Source: Rhodospirillaceae bacterium
GTDB taxonomy: Bacteria > Pseudomonadota > Alphaproteobacteria > UBA8366 > Aestuariispiraceae
DNA length: 64,000 bases
Direction: 5' to 3'
NCBI GenBank assembly: GCA_002709955.1
Contig: PAQY01000003.1
Coordinates: 1 to 64,000 of the forward strand
Shown one piece after another: positions 1-6,683 of the stretch. The notes beneath the pieces were generated by a model. It was not told the origin of the DNA and did not search any database. It saw nothing but the letters and a program-made list of their open reading frames with translations. The first letter of the stretch is position 1. Each line of letters opens with the position of its first letter. Position numbers and translations under genes: made by a program.

Positions 1-1
1 C

Positions 2-640
2 CGCCGCGCAATCTCCGAGGCCGGGGCATTGTTCAAGAAATCTGGCGCTATCGAAGATGAATTGCGCCGGACGACAGATGCTTATGCCGTAACGGAACTA
101 CTTGACCCGTACAGGCAGCGAAAGATTTTTGTAGAGTCTGTATCGCAGATTGAGTCTGTTCGGGATCAGGCGTTATCGGATATCTGGATTGGCAGCCCGG
201 ATATGATCGCTGAAAAGAAGGCCCGCAAGACGGCACACTACGACAAGATGATTTCCGAATTCACACGCCGCAAGGCTTTGCGGAAGGAATTGGAAGACTC
301 AACCGGGATTACCGATCTGAACCGCCGCGCCTTTGCTCTCATGGACCAGGAACGAAAATTAGACTTCATGATTGCCGACACTCCAGCCACAACGCTTGAA
401 GGGGCATATGTACAAGCTGTTATCCTGCATAAGTGGTTACATGACGGGACGCCGCGCCGTGACCCTGAAAACGTCCAGCTAACGACAGATGAACAAGAAC
501 TGATGAGCCTGTCATCGAGGGTAACGTCCACCCTTGCCGCCCTTGTTGGGAAGGATACGCACATCGGGTTCTCAAAGTATCAAAAGCTGAAAACGTATGA
601 GAGAGGAAAGATCAAAGCCAGCAAGGCCGCACTCTCATAG
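2..640 (+). CDS. Hypothetical protein, 5' end outside window
   Basis: The reading frame is open from base 2, so the gene very probably begins to the left of the window; the TTG at 29 is only the first possible start inside it. The visible 212 residues are charged and probably mostly helical, with no signal peptide, membrane segment or motif I recognise. It ends at the TAG at 638-640, about 30 bases before the end of a convergent membrane-protein gene. It lies in an AT-richer block with island features, so it may be element cargo. Function is unknown. Confidence 0.6.
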   Translation, partial: RRAISEAGALFKKSGAIEDELRRTTDAYAVTELLDPYRQRKIFVESVSQIESVRDQALSDIWIGSPDMIAEKKARKTAHYDKMISEFTRRKALRKELEDSTGITDLNRRAFALMDQERKLDFMIADTPATTLEGAYVQAVILHKWLHDGTPRRDPENVQLTTDEQELMSLSSRVTSTLAALVGKDTHIGFSKYQKLKTYERGKIKASKAALS

Positions 641-670
641 AACTGTATAGGACCTAGCATCGCCCCTGGA

Positions 671-1027
671 TCACGCTGGGGGCGATTTGCCGCCACCAGA
701 TTTCTTATCTAAAAACTGAATATGATCTGGGCTTGGCTCGAATAAAGGAAAAGGGTTTTGTGGAAGTGGAGGAAGTTTCCCATCCGATACCGGAAGCTTA
801 CCTCCCTTAGTTTCTGCTTTATCCGATAGATATGAAATCCAAAAAAACACGAGAACAGAAACCGCTATAAGACCGATAGCAGAGCAAAGTATCCACACCC
901 AATATGAATAAAAAAACGCCAACACTAACGCGAAGCCAACTACTATAACCTGGAGAATTATAGCGAATACGGGCCAAGCAAAAAATAAGCAAGCAATTGC
1001 AATAACTCCATACAATAATGATTTCAT
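671..1027 (-). CDS. Small membrane protein with proline-rich tail, hypothetical
   Basis: This 118-residue protein starts at an ATG preceded by AAAGGG on the minus strand. Residues 1 to about 70 are almost continuously hydrophobic and could form two or three membrane helices. The C-terminal 45 residues are polar and rich in Pro and Gly, with several PLP-type stretches, and probably lie in the cytoplasm or periplasm. No family is recognised. It is convergent with the partial gene at 2-640 and appears to be transcribed alone. Confidence 0.5.
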   Translation of the reverse strand: MKSLLYGVIAIACLFFAWPVFAIILQVIVVGFALVLAFFYSYWVWILCSAIGLIAVSVLVFFWISYLSDKAETKGGKLPVSDGKLPPLPQNPFPLFEPSPDHIQFLDKKSGGGKSPPA

Positions 1028-1295
1028 TGATGCGCCCTTTAAAAACTACTTTTGGAAGGCGGCCCATGCCTTCAACAAATTTCTCTTACTGACCTTCATT
1101 TTCACCCAATAGCCAGCCAAGTAGCATTCCAAGAAAGTCTTCAACACCCATACGCATTCAACGGATCCTATTTTTGGTTACGATGCAGGTATAGTCTAAT
1201 CATATTCCTGCGCTGCGTCCTAGTACCGTTGTAGATTCGAGTGTATATTCTGAGAAATGCTCTTAGCCTATTTTCTGGAGCAAAGTGGGAGATCG

Positions 1296-1790
1296 ATGCA
1301 CAAAGTTATTGGCCTGTTGTCGGTGCTCTTGGTTGCGCTATCCGCCGTTAGCGCCCGTGCTGATATACGTGACTTAGACATCTTGTCGTCACACATGCCA
1401 GTTTTGGGCACTATAAACGAAGCAAAAGACAACTGTTGGACGAACGAGAGTGCTGTTAAGAACGCAGCAGAACTTTCACTGCGCCGTGCCTACGACGAAG
1501 TTCATTTTTATCGAAAGGATCTTTTTTCATCTCTAAACAAACCATTCTATTTCCTGAATATAAATGTACATACTGCTCGAACAGAGAGTGGCTTATGCTT
1601 TGGGAACTATGAAGTGAATGCCTACATTATTCTTGAGGCATTGGAGGATCTTAGAGTTGTTTCGCTTTTTAAACGAGGTGGGATCGCAATCAGTCCACAG
1701 GACCTAAACGATTCTATCCGATCTTATGTGCAAGAGACTCTTGATGAACTTGCTTTAGAAGTTCTCCGCTATCGCTCAAAACAAAACTAG
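1296..1790 (+). CDS. Exported hypothetical protein
   Basis: The protein has 164 residues. The ATG at 1296 is preferred over the upstream in-frame start at 1257 because GGGAG lies 5 bases before it and the product then begins with a typical Sec signal peptide (K3, hydrophobic core, Ala-x-Ala cleavage near residue 22). The mature part has two cysteines (in DNCWTN and GLCFGN) that could form a disulfide in the periplasm. No catalytic motif is seen. It may be related to periplasmic hypothetical proteins of mobile regions; function is unknown. Confidence 0.6.
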   Translation: MHKVIGLLSVLLVALSAVSARADIRDLDILSSHMPVLGTINEAKDNCWTNESAVKNAAELSLRRAYDEVHFYRKDLFSSLNKPFYFLNINVHTARTESGLCFGNYEVNAYIILEALEDLRVVSLFKRGGIAISPQDLNDSIRSYVQETLDELALEVLRYRSKQN

Positions 1791-1848
1791 CCAAACATGG
1801 CAATGCGATGTTGAAAATCAACAAACAGCGCCGCAGTACACGGAATCA

Positions 1849-2085
1849 ATGTCCAGAGACGATCTTATCCCTCCGATTGGTCCGCACCACGTCGCAATCT
1901 TGTGCCGCATCCATGCCGGTGGTGTTGCACCTATCGTCCATGCCAGTGACCTAGCAGATATCCCTTTTCTTGATATCGAGGCTTTGTGCAGGGCTGGTTT
2001 GCTGGAACGCCTGACTATAGGCCGCTTCAAGGGGTATCGCCTGACAGACACGGGAAAGACCCTATTAATGAACCCCCTCGAATGA
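1849..2085 (+). CDS. Small winged-helix-like protein, hypothetical
   Basis: This is a 78-residue soluble protein. The C-terminal half (an ALCRAGLLERL-like helix followed by GYRLTDTGK) has the pattern of the recognition helix and wing of winged-helix proteins, where a leading 'L-x-x-x-G-L' helix is followed by 'Y-x-L-T-x-x-G'. That resemblance is inferred from pattern only. The ATG at 1849 has GGAA just upstream. It sits 15 bases before the endonuclease gene and may be co-transcribed with it. It may be a DNA-binding regulator or just a structural match. Confidence 0.5.
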   Translation: MSRDDLIPPIGPHHVAILCRIHAGGVAPIVHASDLADIPFLDIEALCRAGLLERLTIGRFKGYRLTDTGKTLLMNPLE

Positions 2086-2100
2086 ATTGGAGAATATCAT

Positions 2101-2862
2101 ATGCGCCGCTTTTTTATCATCCTTGCCTTTGCGTTCCTGACTTCTCCAGCCCTGGCAGATCGCGAAATCCATATTGTCCATTGCTTGCAGGGATGCCCAA
2201 CCGGTACGCCGGAAACAAACGATCTTATAGTCCGTCAAATTTACGCTCTGTCCTCGAATGACGATACCAAACTTGCTGCCTGGGTCGCCTATCTTGTCAC
2301 CCGCGAAACCATCGGCACGTCTGCAAGTCTCAATAGGGATTGGAAGTCAGACCCCGCCCTGGACGATAGCGAGACGCTGGAGAAGGACGACTACAAAGGC
2401 GCGCACAAGGCGATAAAGACCGACCGGGGGCATATGGCCCCGCTTGCCTCTTTTGCTGGTACGGTCTTTTGGAGAGACACTAACTATCTATCCAACATCA
2501 CCCCGCAACGCTCAGAATTGAATCAGGGGGCCTGGCTTGGGCTTGAAACCGCCGAACGCGAATTGACCTGGAAACAAGGTGAAGTTTGGGTACTTACGGG
2601 AACCCTATATGAGAAACCAGAAGACCCGCTTCCCGGTGCAGACGAACCGCACAAAGTCCCGTCCGGGTTCTGGAAAGTGGTTGCCCTGGAAAACGGCAAA
2701 ATGGCGGGTTTTATCTTTGATCAGGAACTCGACAGAGACGCCAACCACTGCGACCAGATTCAACCACTTCAAGAGATTGAACGTCGCTCTGGCTTGAACC
2801 TTTTCCCGAATGCTCCACTGTCTTGGGGTTCCCAAGAACTAGGATCAGACCTAGGCTGCTGA
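2101..2862 (+). CDS. Secreted DNA/RNA non-specific endonuclease
   Basis: This 253-residue protein has a clear Sec signal peptide (residues 1-19, cleavage after PALA). It carries the beta-beta-alpha metal nuclease signature DRGH at 108-111, where H111 is the expected general base. This is followed by the N-x3-Q-x4-N-x3-W-x3-E pattern at about 132-149, which supplies the Mg-binding Asn (N141) and surrounding residues. The family (Serratia nuclease/NucA type) cleaves single- and double-stranded nucleic acid, and here it would act in the periplasm or outside the cell. GGAG lies 8 bases before the ATG. A small gene starts one base after its stop. No immunity-inhibitor (NuiA-like) gene is recognised next to it. 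Confidence 0.9.
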   Translation: MRRFFIILAFAFLTSPALADREIHIVHCLQGCPTGTPETNDLIVRQIYALSSNDDTKLAAWVAYLVTRETIGTSASLNRDWKSDPALDDSETLEKDDYKGAHKAIKTDRGHMAPLASFAGTVFWRDTNYLSNITPQRSELNQGAWLGLETAERELTWKQGEVWVLTGTLYEKPEDPLPGADEPHKVPSGFWKVVALENGKMAGFIFDQELDRDANHCDQIQPLQEIERRSGLNLFPNAPLSWGSQELGSDLGC

Positions 2863-2863
2863 A

Positions 2864-3055
2864 ATGGAACCAATCGACTTATACCGCACCGCAAAGCTGC
2901 TTATAGACCAGCATGGGGACGACGCAGCTATCGAGGCAGCGATGAAAGCTGATAGATGCTTGGATTCAGGCGACTTGGACGGTGTTAGCGTTTGGAAGGG
3001 AGTGATCCGAGCAATTGGAGAACTCAATGGGACAGCCTATAGGGTGTTGAATTGA
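2864..3055 (+). CDS. Small conserved-type hypothetical protein
   Basis: This is a 63-residue, acidic, fully soluble protein. The pattern (LYRTAKLLIDQHG, then alternating Ala/Asp, then WKxVIRAIGEL) resembles short alphaproteobacterial hypothetical proteins that I associate with mobile regions; this comes from memory, not a search. Its ATG begins one base after the stop of the nuclease gene, so translation is probably coupled. No function is known. An inhibitor or accessory role for the nuclease would be speculation, especially as it has no signal peptide while the nuclease does. Confidence 0.6.
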   Translation: MEPIDLYRTAKLLIDQHGDDAAIEAAMKADRCLDSGDLDGVSVWKGVIRAIGELNGTAYRVLN

Positions 3056-3142
3056 TATAAATCTATTTAGGAATGCATAACTTAATAGCTTTTCATATGC
3101 CATTGTGTAACGATGTGACATCAACTTTCGGGAGTTTGGACA

Positions 3143-3373
3143 ATGAAAACGAAAACAATAACCATCGCAGCCGCACTTGTGCTGGCGACTTCGCTTGGGG
3201 CAGCCGCTGCCGTCCAGGGAAATTTTATGTATAATCCCCGTGCGTCAGAAATCACGCGGTACTTTCCATCCCATACTCACGATCAAAATGGGACCCACGG
3301 CGCGCCCGGTCACAGTGGTGGGACAGACATATATGGTTGCCACAATGCTTCTGTACCTTACCACTGTCACTAA
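3143..3373 (+). CDS. Small exported protein with GCH...YHCH motif
   Basis: This 76-residue protein has a signal peptide (MKTKT start, long Ala-rich core, cleavage near residue 23) and GGGAG 8 bases before the ATG. The mature part is His/Gly-rich (SHTHDQNGTHG, then HSGGTD) and ends in GCHNASVPYHCH. The GGTDxxGCHxN...YHCH pattern matches the short YHYH-type tail found on many exported bacterial proteins and nuclease-linked domains. The two Cys and several His could bind metal or form a disulfide. Family assignment is from pattern; function is unknown. Confidence 0.65.
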   Translation: MKTKTITIAAALVLATSLGAAAAVQGNFMYNPRASEITRYFPSHTHDQNGTHGAPGHSGGTDIYGCHNASVPYHCH

Positions 3374-3552
3374 TCCGTGACCTAATTGAGCTCGCGCCGG
3401 TCGGCGGTGCGTGGAATTGCTGAAACTGTTTGATCGGTCCACGCAAAACAATAGTCTGGACGGTGCCGCCTAGACATCTCGATACAATGATGGAATGTCC
3501 GAACGCCATGTTAAAGCCGCCGTTCGCGCAGCCAATGTCCCCGAGGATCAAT

Positions 3553-3786
3553 TCATTTGTACCATATATAAAGGAAGGCCGACCCTCCGAAAGCTGCAAG
3601 CGTAAACCCAGGAATGAGAATTGACCTTACGTCGCTAAACATCGCTCCTAAAATTGGGCCGAGAACAATGGTAATGATGGCTATTAAAAGTACCGTTTTT
3701 GTGACTCCTATCCTTGGACTCAGTTGACTGACCAAGGCCCATTGAACTCCAAAAACTAATACTGCACATAAAATAATAAAAAGCAT
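3553..3786 (-). CDS. Small two- or three-helix membrane protein
   Basis: This is a 77-residue, very hydrophobic protein with likely helices at about 1-20, 28-50 and 58-75. The start ATG is supported by AAGAGG 5 bases upstream on the minus strand. It has no recognisable family. The interval 3374-3552 between its end and the YHYH-type gene shows no coding signal that I trust. Confidence 0.45.
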   Translation of the reverse strand: MLFIILCAVLVFGVQWALVSQLSPRIGVTKTVLLIAIITIVLGPILGAMFSDVRSILIPGFTLAAFGGSAFLYIWYK

Positions 3787-3954
3787 CGCAACCTCTTGTT
3801 TTTCAAAATGAAGCTAAGGCTTTTTCCGCACCGTCTAGTTTCATGTAACCTGAACACCAGAGTCGGGGCGTACTATACATCAATCTCGCGACGAAATCAG
3901 TCCCCGTACTTAGTGGCAGCAGAATTCATCACGAAGCTATTTAACTCCGATAGA

Positions 3955-4335
3955 TCAACCTAGCGCCACTATCGCGACACTGAACGCGCACCCTGCAATG
4001 AAACAGGACAACGAACTCCATCCACTAATGTGCTGAAACAAGTTCGCTGTTACCCAAGTTGGAACGCCAGTCAAATTGGGGCCTATTTCATCGTTTGCTC
4101 TTACTGCGGTAAAAAACTGGCTACCCGAGTACATCAAAATTGATATCAGCCCGAGCGCGAAGCATCCCAAGGGAAGCGCCAGCCAGTTAAGCACATCGCC
4201 ATCATTAGATGTTGCGCCTATTATCGTCACTGTAGCCGCAACGCCTCCGCCGTTGACGACCGCGATAAAGCGCTGGAGCCTGATAAACGCGTCAATGATC
4301 TGGGTCTTTTGATCGTTGCTATCCAAGGCCCTCAT
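3955..4335 (-). CDS. Three-helix membrane protein, hypothetical
   Basis: This is a 126-residue protein. A polar N-terminus (about 18 residues) precedes hydrophobic segments at about 24-42, 50-72 and 103-125. The layout (short cytoplasmic start, a helix pair, a polar loop around the residues TAVRANDEIGPN, then a last helix) resembles small membrane proteins common in alphaproteobacteria, but I do not recognise the family. There is no strong ribosome-binding site. The 168 bases to its right-hand neighbour's end hold no gene. Confidence 0.45.
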   Translation of the reverse strand: MRALDSNDQKTQIIDAFIRLQRFIAVVNGGGVAATVTIIGATSNDGDVLNWLALPLGCFALGLISILMYSGSQFFTAVRANDEIGPNLTGVPTWVTANLFQHISGWSSLSCFIAGCAFSVAIVALG

Positions 4336-4399
4336 CCCATTTTTCAGTAAGCATTCTTAGCCTATGGTGAGTCCCCTAAATGCAAAAGGTTCATAGCGC

Positions 4400-4672
4400 A
4401 TGACAGATCGACCACGCCTCACAGCAGCACAGTGCCGGGAGACAGCCAAGAAATTGCGACGGGGAGCCCTGACGAATACGGCTATGTCCCAGGACGTGAA
4501 GCAGATGGGTATGGATATAGCTAGGAGCCTGGAGGGAATGGCCCGGATGGCAGAGGCGCGAGAGGCCAAATTAGGCCCAAAATCCACAAAGAATGACAGA
4601 AACCGTCGCGTAGCAATCGAACTCGACTGCAATGCGGATGATTCTCAGAACCCGACGCCAACGTCCTCATAG
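4400..4672 (+). CDS. Chimeric small protein: helical N-part plus copied OmpA tail
   Basis: This is a 90-residue ORF. Residues about 1-55 resemble the product of 6107-6322 (shared R-(K/R)-GAL..., then a M-K-Q/R-MG block). Residues 64-90 (KNDRNRRVAIELDC... ending TPTSS) match the extreme C-terminus of the OmpA-like protein at 8265-9005. The match continues at DNA level past both stop codons (CTGGTGGA in each). It therefore looks like a recombination product in which the 3' end of an ompA-type gene was joined to a small gene. It might still be translated, but nothing shows function. Confidence 0.5.
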   Translation: MTDRPRLTAAQCRETAKKLRRGALTNTAMSQDVKQMGMDIARSLEGMARMAEAREAKLGPKSTKNDRNRRVAIELDCNADDSQNPTPTSS

Positions 4673-4708
4673 ACATAAGACACGGGAAATCTCTGGTGGA
4701 GGCCGGGA
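4589..4708 (+). repeat. Truncated copy of OmpA-like gene 3' end
   Basis: This stretch is similar to 8922-9042. It covers the last 28 codons (KND(R/K)NRRV(A/V)IELDC...TSS), the stop codon, and some bases beyond, including CTGGTGGA. Only the tail of the OmpA domain is present here; the peptidoglycan-binding core is absent. The divergence is enough to show it is an old copy. Confidence 0.7.
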
Positions 4709-4819
4709 CCAGCCCCCCGATGCCGCGCGACATCCCGTCTTTCACCCTAACGGCCAGAGTGAGACAAATGTACCGCATCTCAAGGAAATTAAGAAGGGCC
4801 AAGGCTCGGTCTAGTAGAC

Positions 4820-4834
4820 AGTCACGGATTGTCA
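4820..4834. repeat. Copy 1 of AGTCAC-type intergenic motif
   Basis: AGTCACGGATTGTCA here and AGTCACAGACTGTCA at 6067-6081 differ at two bases and lie in comparable intergenic positions. The second contains the near-palindrome AGTC-ACA-GACT. It could be a shared operator or a leftover of the local duplication that also produced the two related small genes. Confidence 0.35.
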
Positions 4835-4860
4835 CGCGACGTCACATTTTCCAAACTAAC

Positions 4861-5496
4861 CTAATTAATCACATTTGTGATCCGCAGTTCAGCTTCATTA
4901 AAATAATATATTTTAAAATTTGGTGTTCCAGTCACATAGTCTAATAGTTTTGGCGAAACTCCCATGTCTAAAAGGTATATTACTTGATCCATTAAACTTT
5001 GCGCTCCAATTTGCTCAAATATGCTTACTAAAATAGATAACCGAACCTGCAAATCTACTGATTCATCCAATAATATATCTAAAACTTTTTGTCTGAATGT
5101 TTCTGACTGACTTAATGTTGCCATATGCATACCAATCTTGCCGCCTGCTTCAATAGTTCTGAAAAGTCCTCCAATAAAGATATAAGGGCAGGCGCTTAAG
5201 CACTCAGATTTAGACGAAACGATTGTTGCGATTTTGTTTCTACGAATTTCCCGACCGATGGAAATTGCCTCATACAAGTTTCCACCAGGGCTATTGAGTT
5301 GCAGATGAGTTATGTAACCGAACCGATTGAGCACTCTTTTAAACTTAACAAGATCGCCTTGTTCAATATCACCAATCATTCGTGCGACAACAATTTCACC
5401 ACTTCTGCTAACAGTGAATGTCGCTGCAAAAGATGTATGCGCGAATACTATAACTAAAATAATGATGCAGAGACCCAGCGACCTTCTTTTAAACAA
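4861..5496 (-). CDS. Periplasmic ClpP/crotonase-fold protein
   Basis: This 211-residue protein has a signal peptide (residues 1 to about 24, ending SFA) and then a ClpP/SppA-like fold region. The residues LNSPGGNLYEAISIGREIR (about 67-85) match the oxyanion-loop segment. SECLSACPYIFIGG (about 96-109) corresponds to the nucleophile region, with a C-L-S-A-C motif typical of small predicted periplasmic proteins of this fold. Whether it is a peptidase is unclear. It overlaps the upstream lipoprotein gene by 43 bases. Its only start that keeps the signal peptide is TTG at 5496 (GGAGA about 10 bases before), so translation is probably coupled. Confidence 0.65.
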   Translation of the reverse strand: MFKRRSLGLCIIILVIVFAHTSFAATFTVSRSGEIVVARMIGDIEQGDLVKFKRVLNRFGYITHLQLNSPGGNLYEAISIGREIRRNKIATIVSSKSECLSACPYIFIGGLFRTIEAGGKIGMHMATLSQSETFRQKVLDILLDESVDLQVRLSILVSIFEQIGAQSLMDQVIYLLDMGVSPKLLDYVTGTPNFKIYYFNEAELRITNVIN

Positions 5497-5957
5497 AATA
5501 TCTCTGTCTCCGATTCATGATGCCCTTCAGTATAGACAACACTCTTAACCTCTCGACAATTATCAATTTTTACAGTCGGATCGCGCAATGCGGGCAGATC
5601 CTCGTCTTCGTTTATATCTTTTTTTGTAACCTCAGAGTATCCGTGCGTTGTTTTGCGTGTTGGGCTTGTCCAATTCACCTTCTCTGCCTCAGGCTTACTT
5701 AAAACGGTCGATTGAGCGGCATTAGCTAACGCGACTTCTTCGTCATCCAAGCCTTGTCCTATTGAACTTCCAATTACCGTTCCAAGAAAACCACCTAAGC
5801 CTATGGCTATAGCTTTCCCTGCACCTTCTCCGAAAAATGCTCCAACAGCAGCACCTGTTACGGCACCAATACCAGCACCAATTTCCTTGTTTGTAGTTTG
5901 ACAGCTTGTGAGAAGACCCACTAGCGGTAACACTAGCATAATGCTTCTTAGCCTCAT
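5454..5957 (-). CDS. Glycine-zipper outer-membrane lipoprotein
   Basis: This is a 167-residue protein with a lipoprotein signal (lipobox LTSC, Cys at residue 19). It is followed by a glycine-zipper segment (about residues 26-70) with GxGxGxVxGxxxGxxxG spacing, as in the 17-kDa surface antigen/2TM glycine-zipper family. The C-terminal half is polar with two cysteines (NCRE and FCLK), matching the usual antigen-like tail. It is expected to anchor in the outer membrane. GAGG is placed about 9 bases before the ATG. It is the first gene of a two-gene unit with the ClpP-fold protein. Confidence 0.75.
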   Translation of the reverse strand: MRLRSIMLVLPLVGLLTSCQTTNKEIGAGIGAVTGAAVGAFFGEGAGKAIAIGLGGFLGTVIGSSIGQGLDDEEVALANAAQSTVLSKPEAEKVNWTSPTRKTTHGYSEVTKKDINEDEDLPALRDPTVKIDNCREVKSVVYTEGHHESETEIFCLKEGRWVSASLF

Positions 5958-6066
5958 CTATCTGTGCCTCTAGTTTCTCTCTATATGGAATATAGCAAAA
6001 TAATACCCGTCATAGTTAAAGAATCTGCATTTCGTGCAAAGAGGCTTTGCAGGCGGTCATCCAGAT

Positions 6067-6081
6067 AGTCACAGACTGTCA
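6067..6081. repeat. Copy 2 of AGTCAC-type intergenic motif
   Basis: AGTCACAGACTGTCA lies 26 bases upstream of the small gene at 6107 and matches the copy at 4820-4834 except at two positions. It contains AGTC and GACT as inverted arms around three bases. Confidence 0.35.
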
Positions 6082-6106
6082 AGCGCTGTAACAATGGACC
6101 CGAAGC

Positions 6107-6322
6107 ATGAAAGGTCGTTTGCGAAAGGCTTACCGCTCAAAGACATATCCGGCGAAATATCGTCAGATAACGAAGGCATTCCGCAAGGGAGCGCTGAATA
6201 CCTCGGATACCGACCCGGAAATGAAGCGGATGGGTATATTTACAGCCAAGATGCTGAACACGGTAGCTTCAATGCAGGATAAGCGGGACCAGACTAGGCC
6301 CGACTCAAAGAGAGATAAGTAA
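6107..6322 (+). CDS. Small basic helical protein
   Basis: This is a 71-residue, strongly basic protein. The middle (YRQITKAFRKGALNT... then EMKRMGIFTAKML) resembles the N-terminal part of the ORF at 4400-4672, and both recall short alphaproteobacterial proteins of unknown function. GGA sits 8 bases before the ATG. Its stop codon overlaps the first unit of the 12-bp repeat array. It could be a DNA-binding protein of the element, but this is only suggested by its charge and position. Confidence 0.45.
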   Translation: MKGRLRKAYRSKTYPAKYRQITKAFRKGALNTSDTDPEMKRMGIFTAKMLNTVASMQDKRDQTRPDSKRDK

Positions 6323-6380
6323 CCGTTCCGGCAACCGTTACCGAAACCGTTTGGCAAACCGTAACCCTAACCGTTTCGAC
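6321..6380 (+). repeat. Five 12-bp AACCGT iteron-like repeats
   Basis: AACCGTT or AACCGTA begins at 6321, 6333, 6345, 6357 and 6369, an exact 12-bp period with variable 5-bp spacers. Four copies read AACCGTT and the fourth AACCGTA. In one frame the array would encode N-R-x-x repeats, but no start codon leads into that frame. The regular phase and the position next to the attachment-like sequences suggest protein-binding sites. Confidence 0.75.
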
Positions 6381-6422
6381 GCTGCCAATGGTTCACGATA
6401 TGAGGGGGCACAAAACAAAATG

Positions 6423-6441
6423 TGTGGGTATAAATGTGGGT
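6423..6441 (+). other. Paired TGTGGGT, possible integrase arm sites
   Basis: TGTGGGT occurs at 6423-6429 and 6435-6441, 12 bases apart start to start, about 50 bases before the tRNA-like end. Direct repeats of this kind near a tRNA 3' end recall binding sites of P4-type tyrosine recombinases. No integrase gene is in the window. Confidence 0.4.
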
Positions 6442-6491
6442 TCATTCTCATAATTAATTATAACCCCTAAAAATAAGCACTATTGGTCGGA

Positions 6492-6506
6492 CACCCTCTC
6501 CGCCAT
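6492..6506 (+). other. tRNA-Ser-like 3' end, candidate attachment site 1
   Basis: CACCCTCTCCGCCAT looks like the acceptor-stem end plus CCA of a bacterial tRNA-Ser. No tRNA body precedes it. A second copy with one mismatch is at 8069-8083, consistent with att repeats bounding an inserted segment. Confidence 0.5.
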
Positions 6507-6683
6507 TATCCCTTGCCTAAAATCACAAAAAATGCCATATTTCTGTGGATTTCAGAGGATTTTTCCTCCTGCCCAGTCCGCTAGTTTTCATTTTTGGCAA
6601 ACAATAGCGAAAGTCTGCTTTTCCAGATTGTGAACGAACCGCCGGACTTCAGACACCAGGACTTGTGAGCCTTTGGCTGGCTC

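Larger units (their letters stand above)
6323..6683. other. Gene-free interval with att-like sequences
   Basis: No convincing gene lies here. It holds the 12-bp repeat array, two TGTGGGT repeats, an AT-rich stretch (6450-6480), the first tRNA-Ser-like 3' end (6492-6506) and a small GAGCC/GGCTC hairpin (6667-6683) at the end of the minus-strand gene that follows. Confidence 0.6.

Noticed and set aside
6321-6380. CRISPR-like array
   Set aside because: The unit is only 12 bp with a 7-bp constant part; there are no unique 30-bp spacers and no cas genes.
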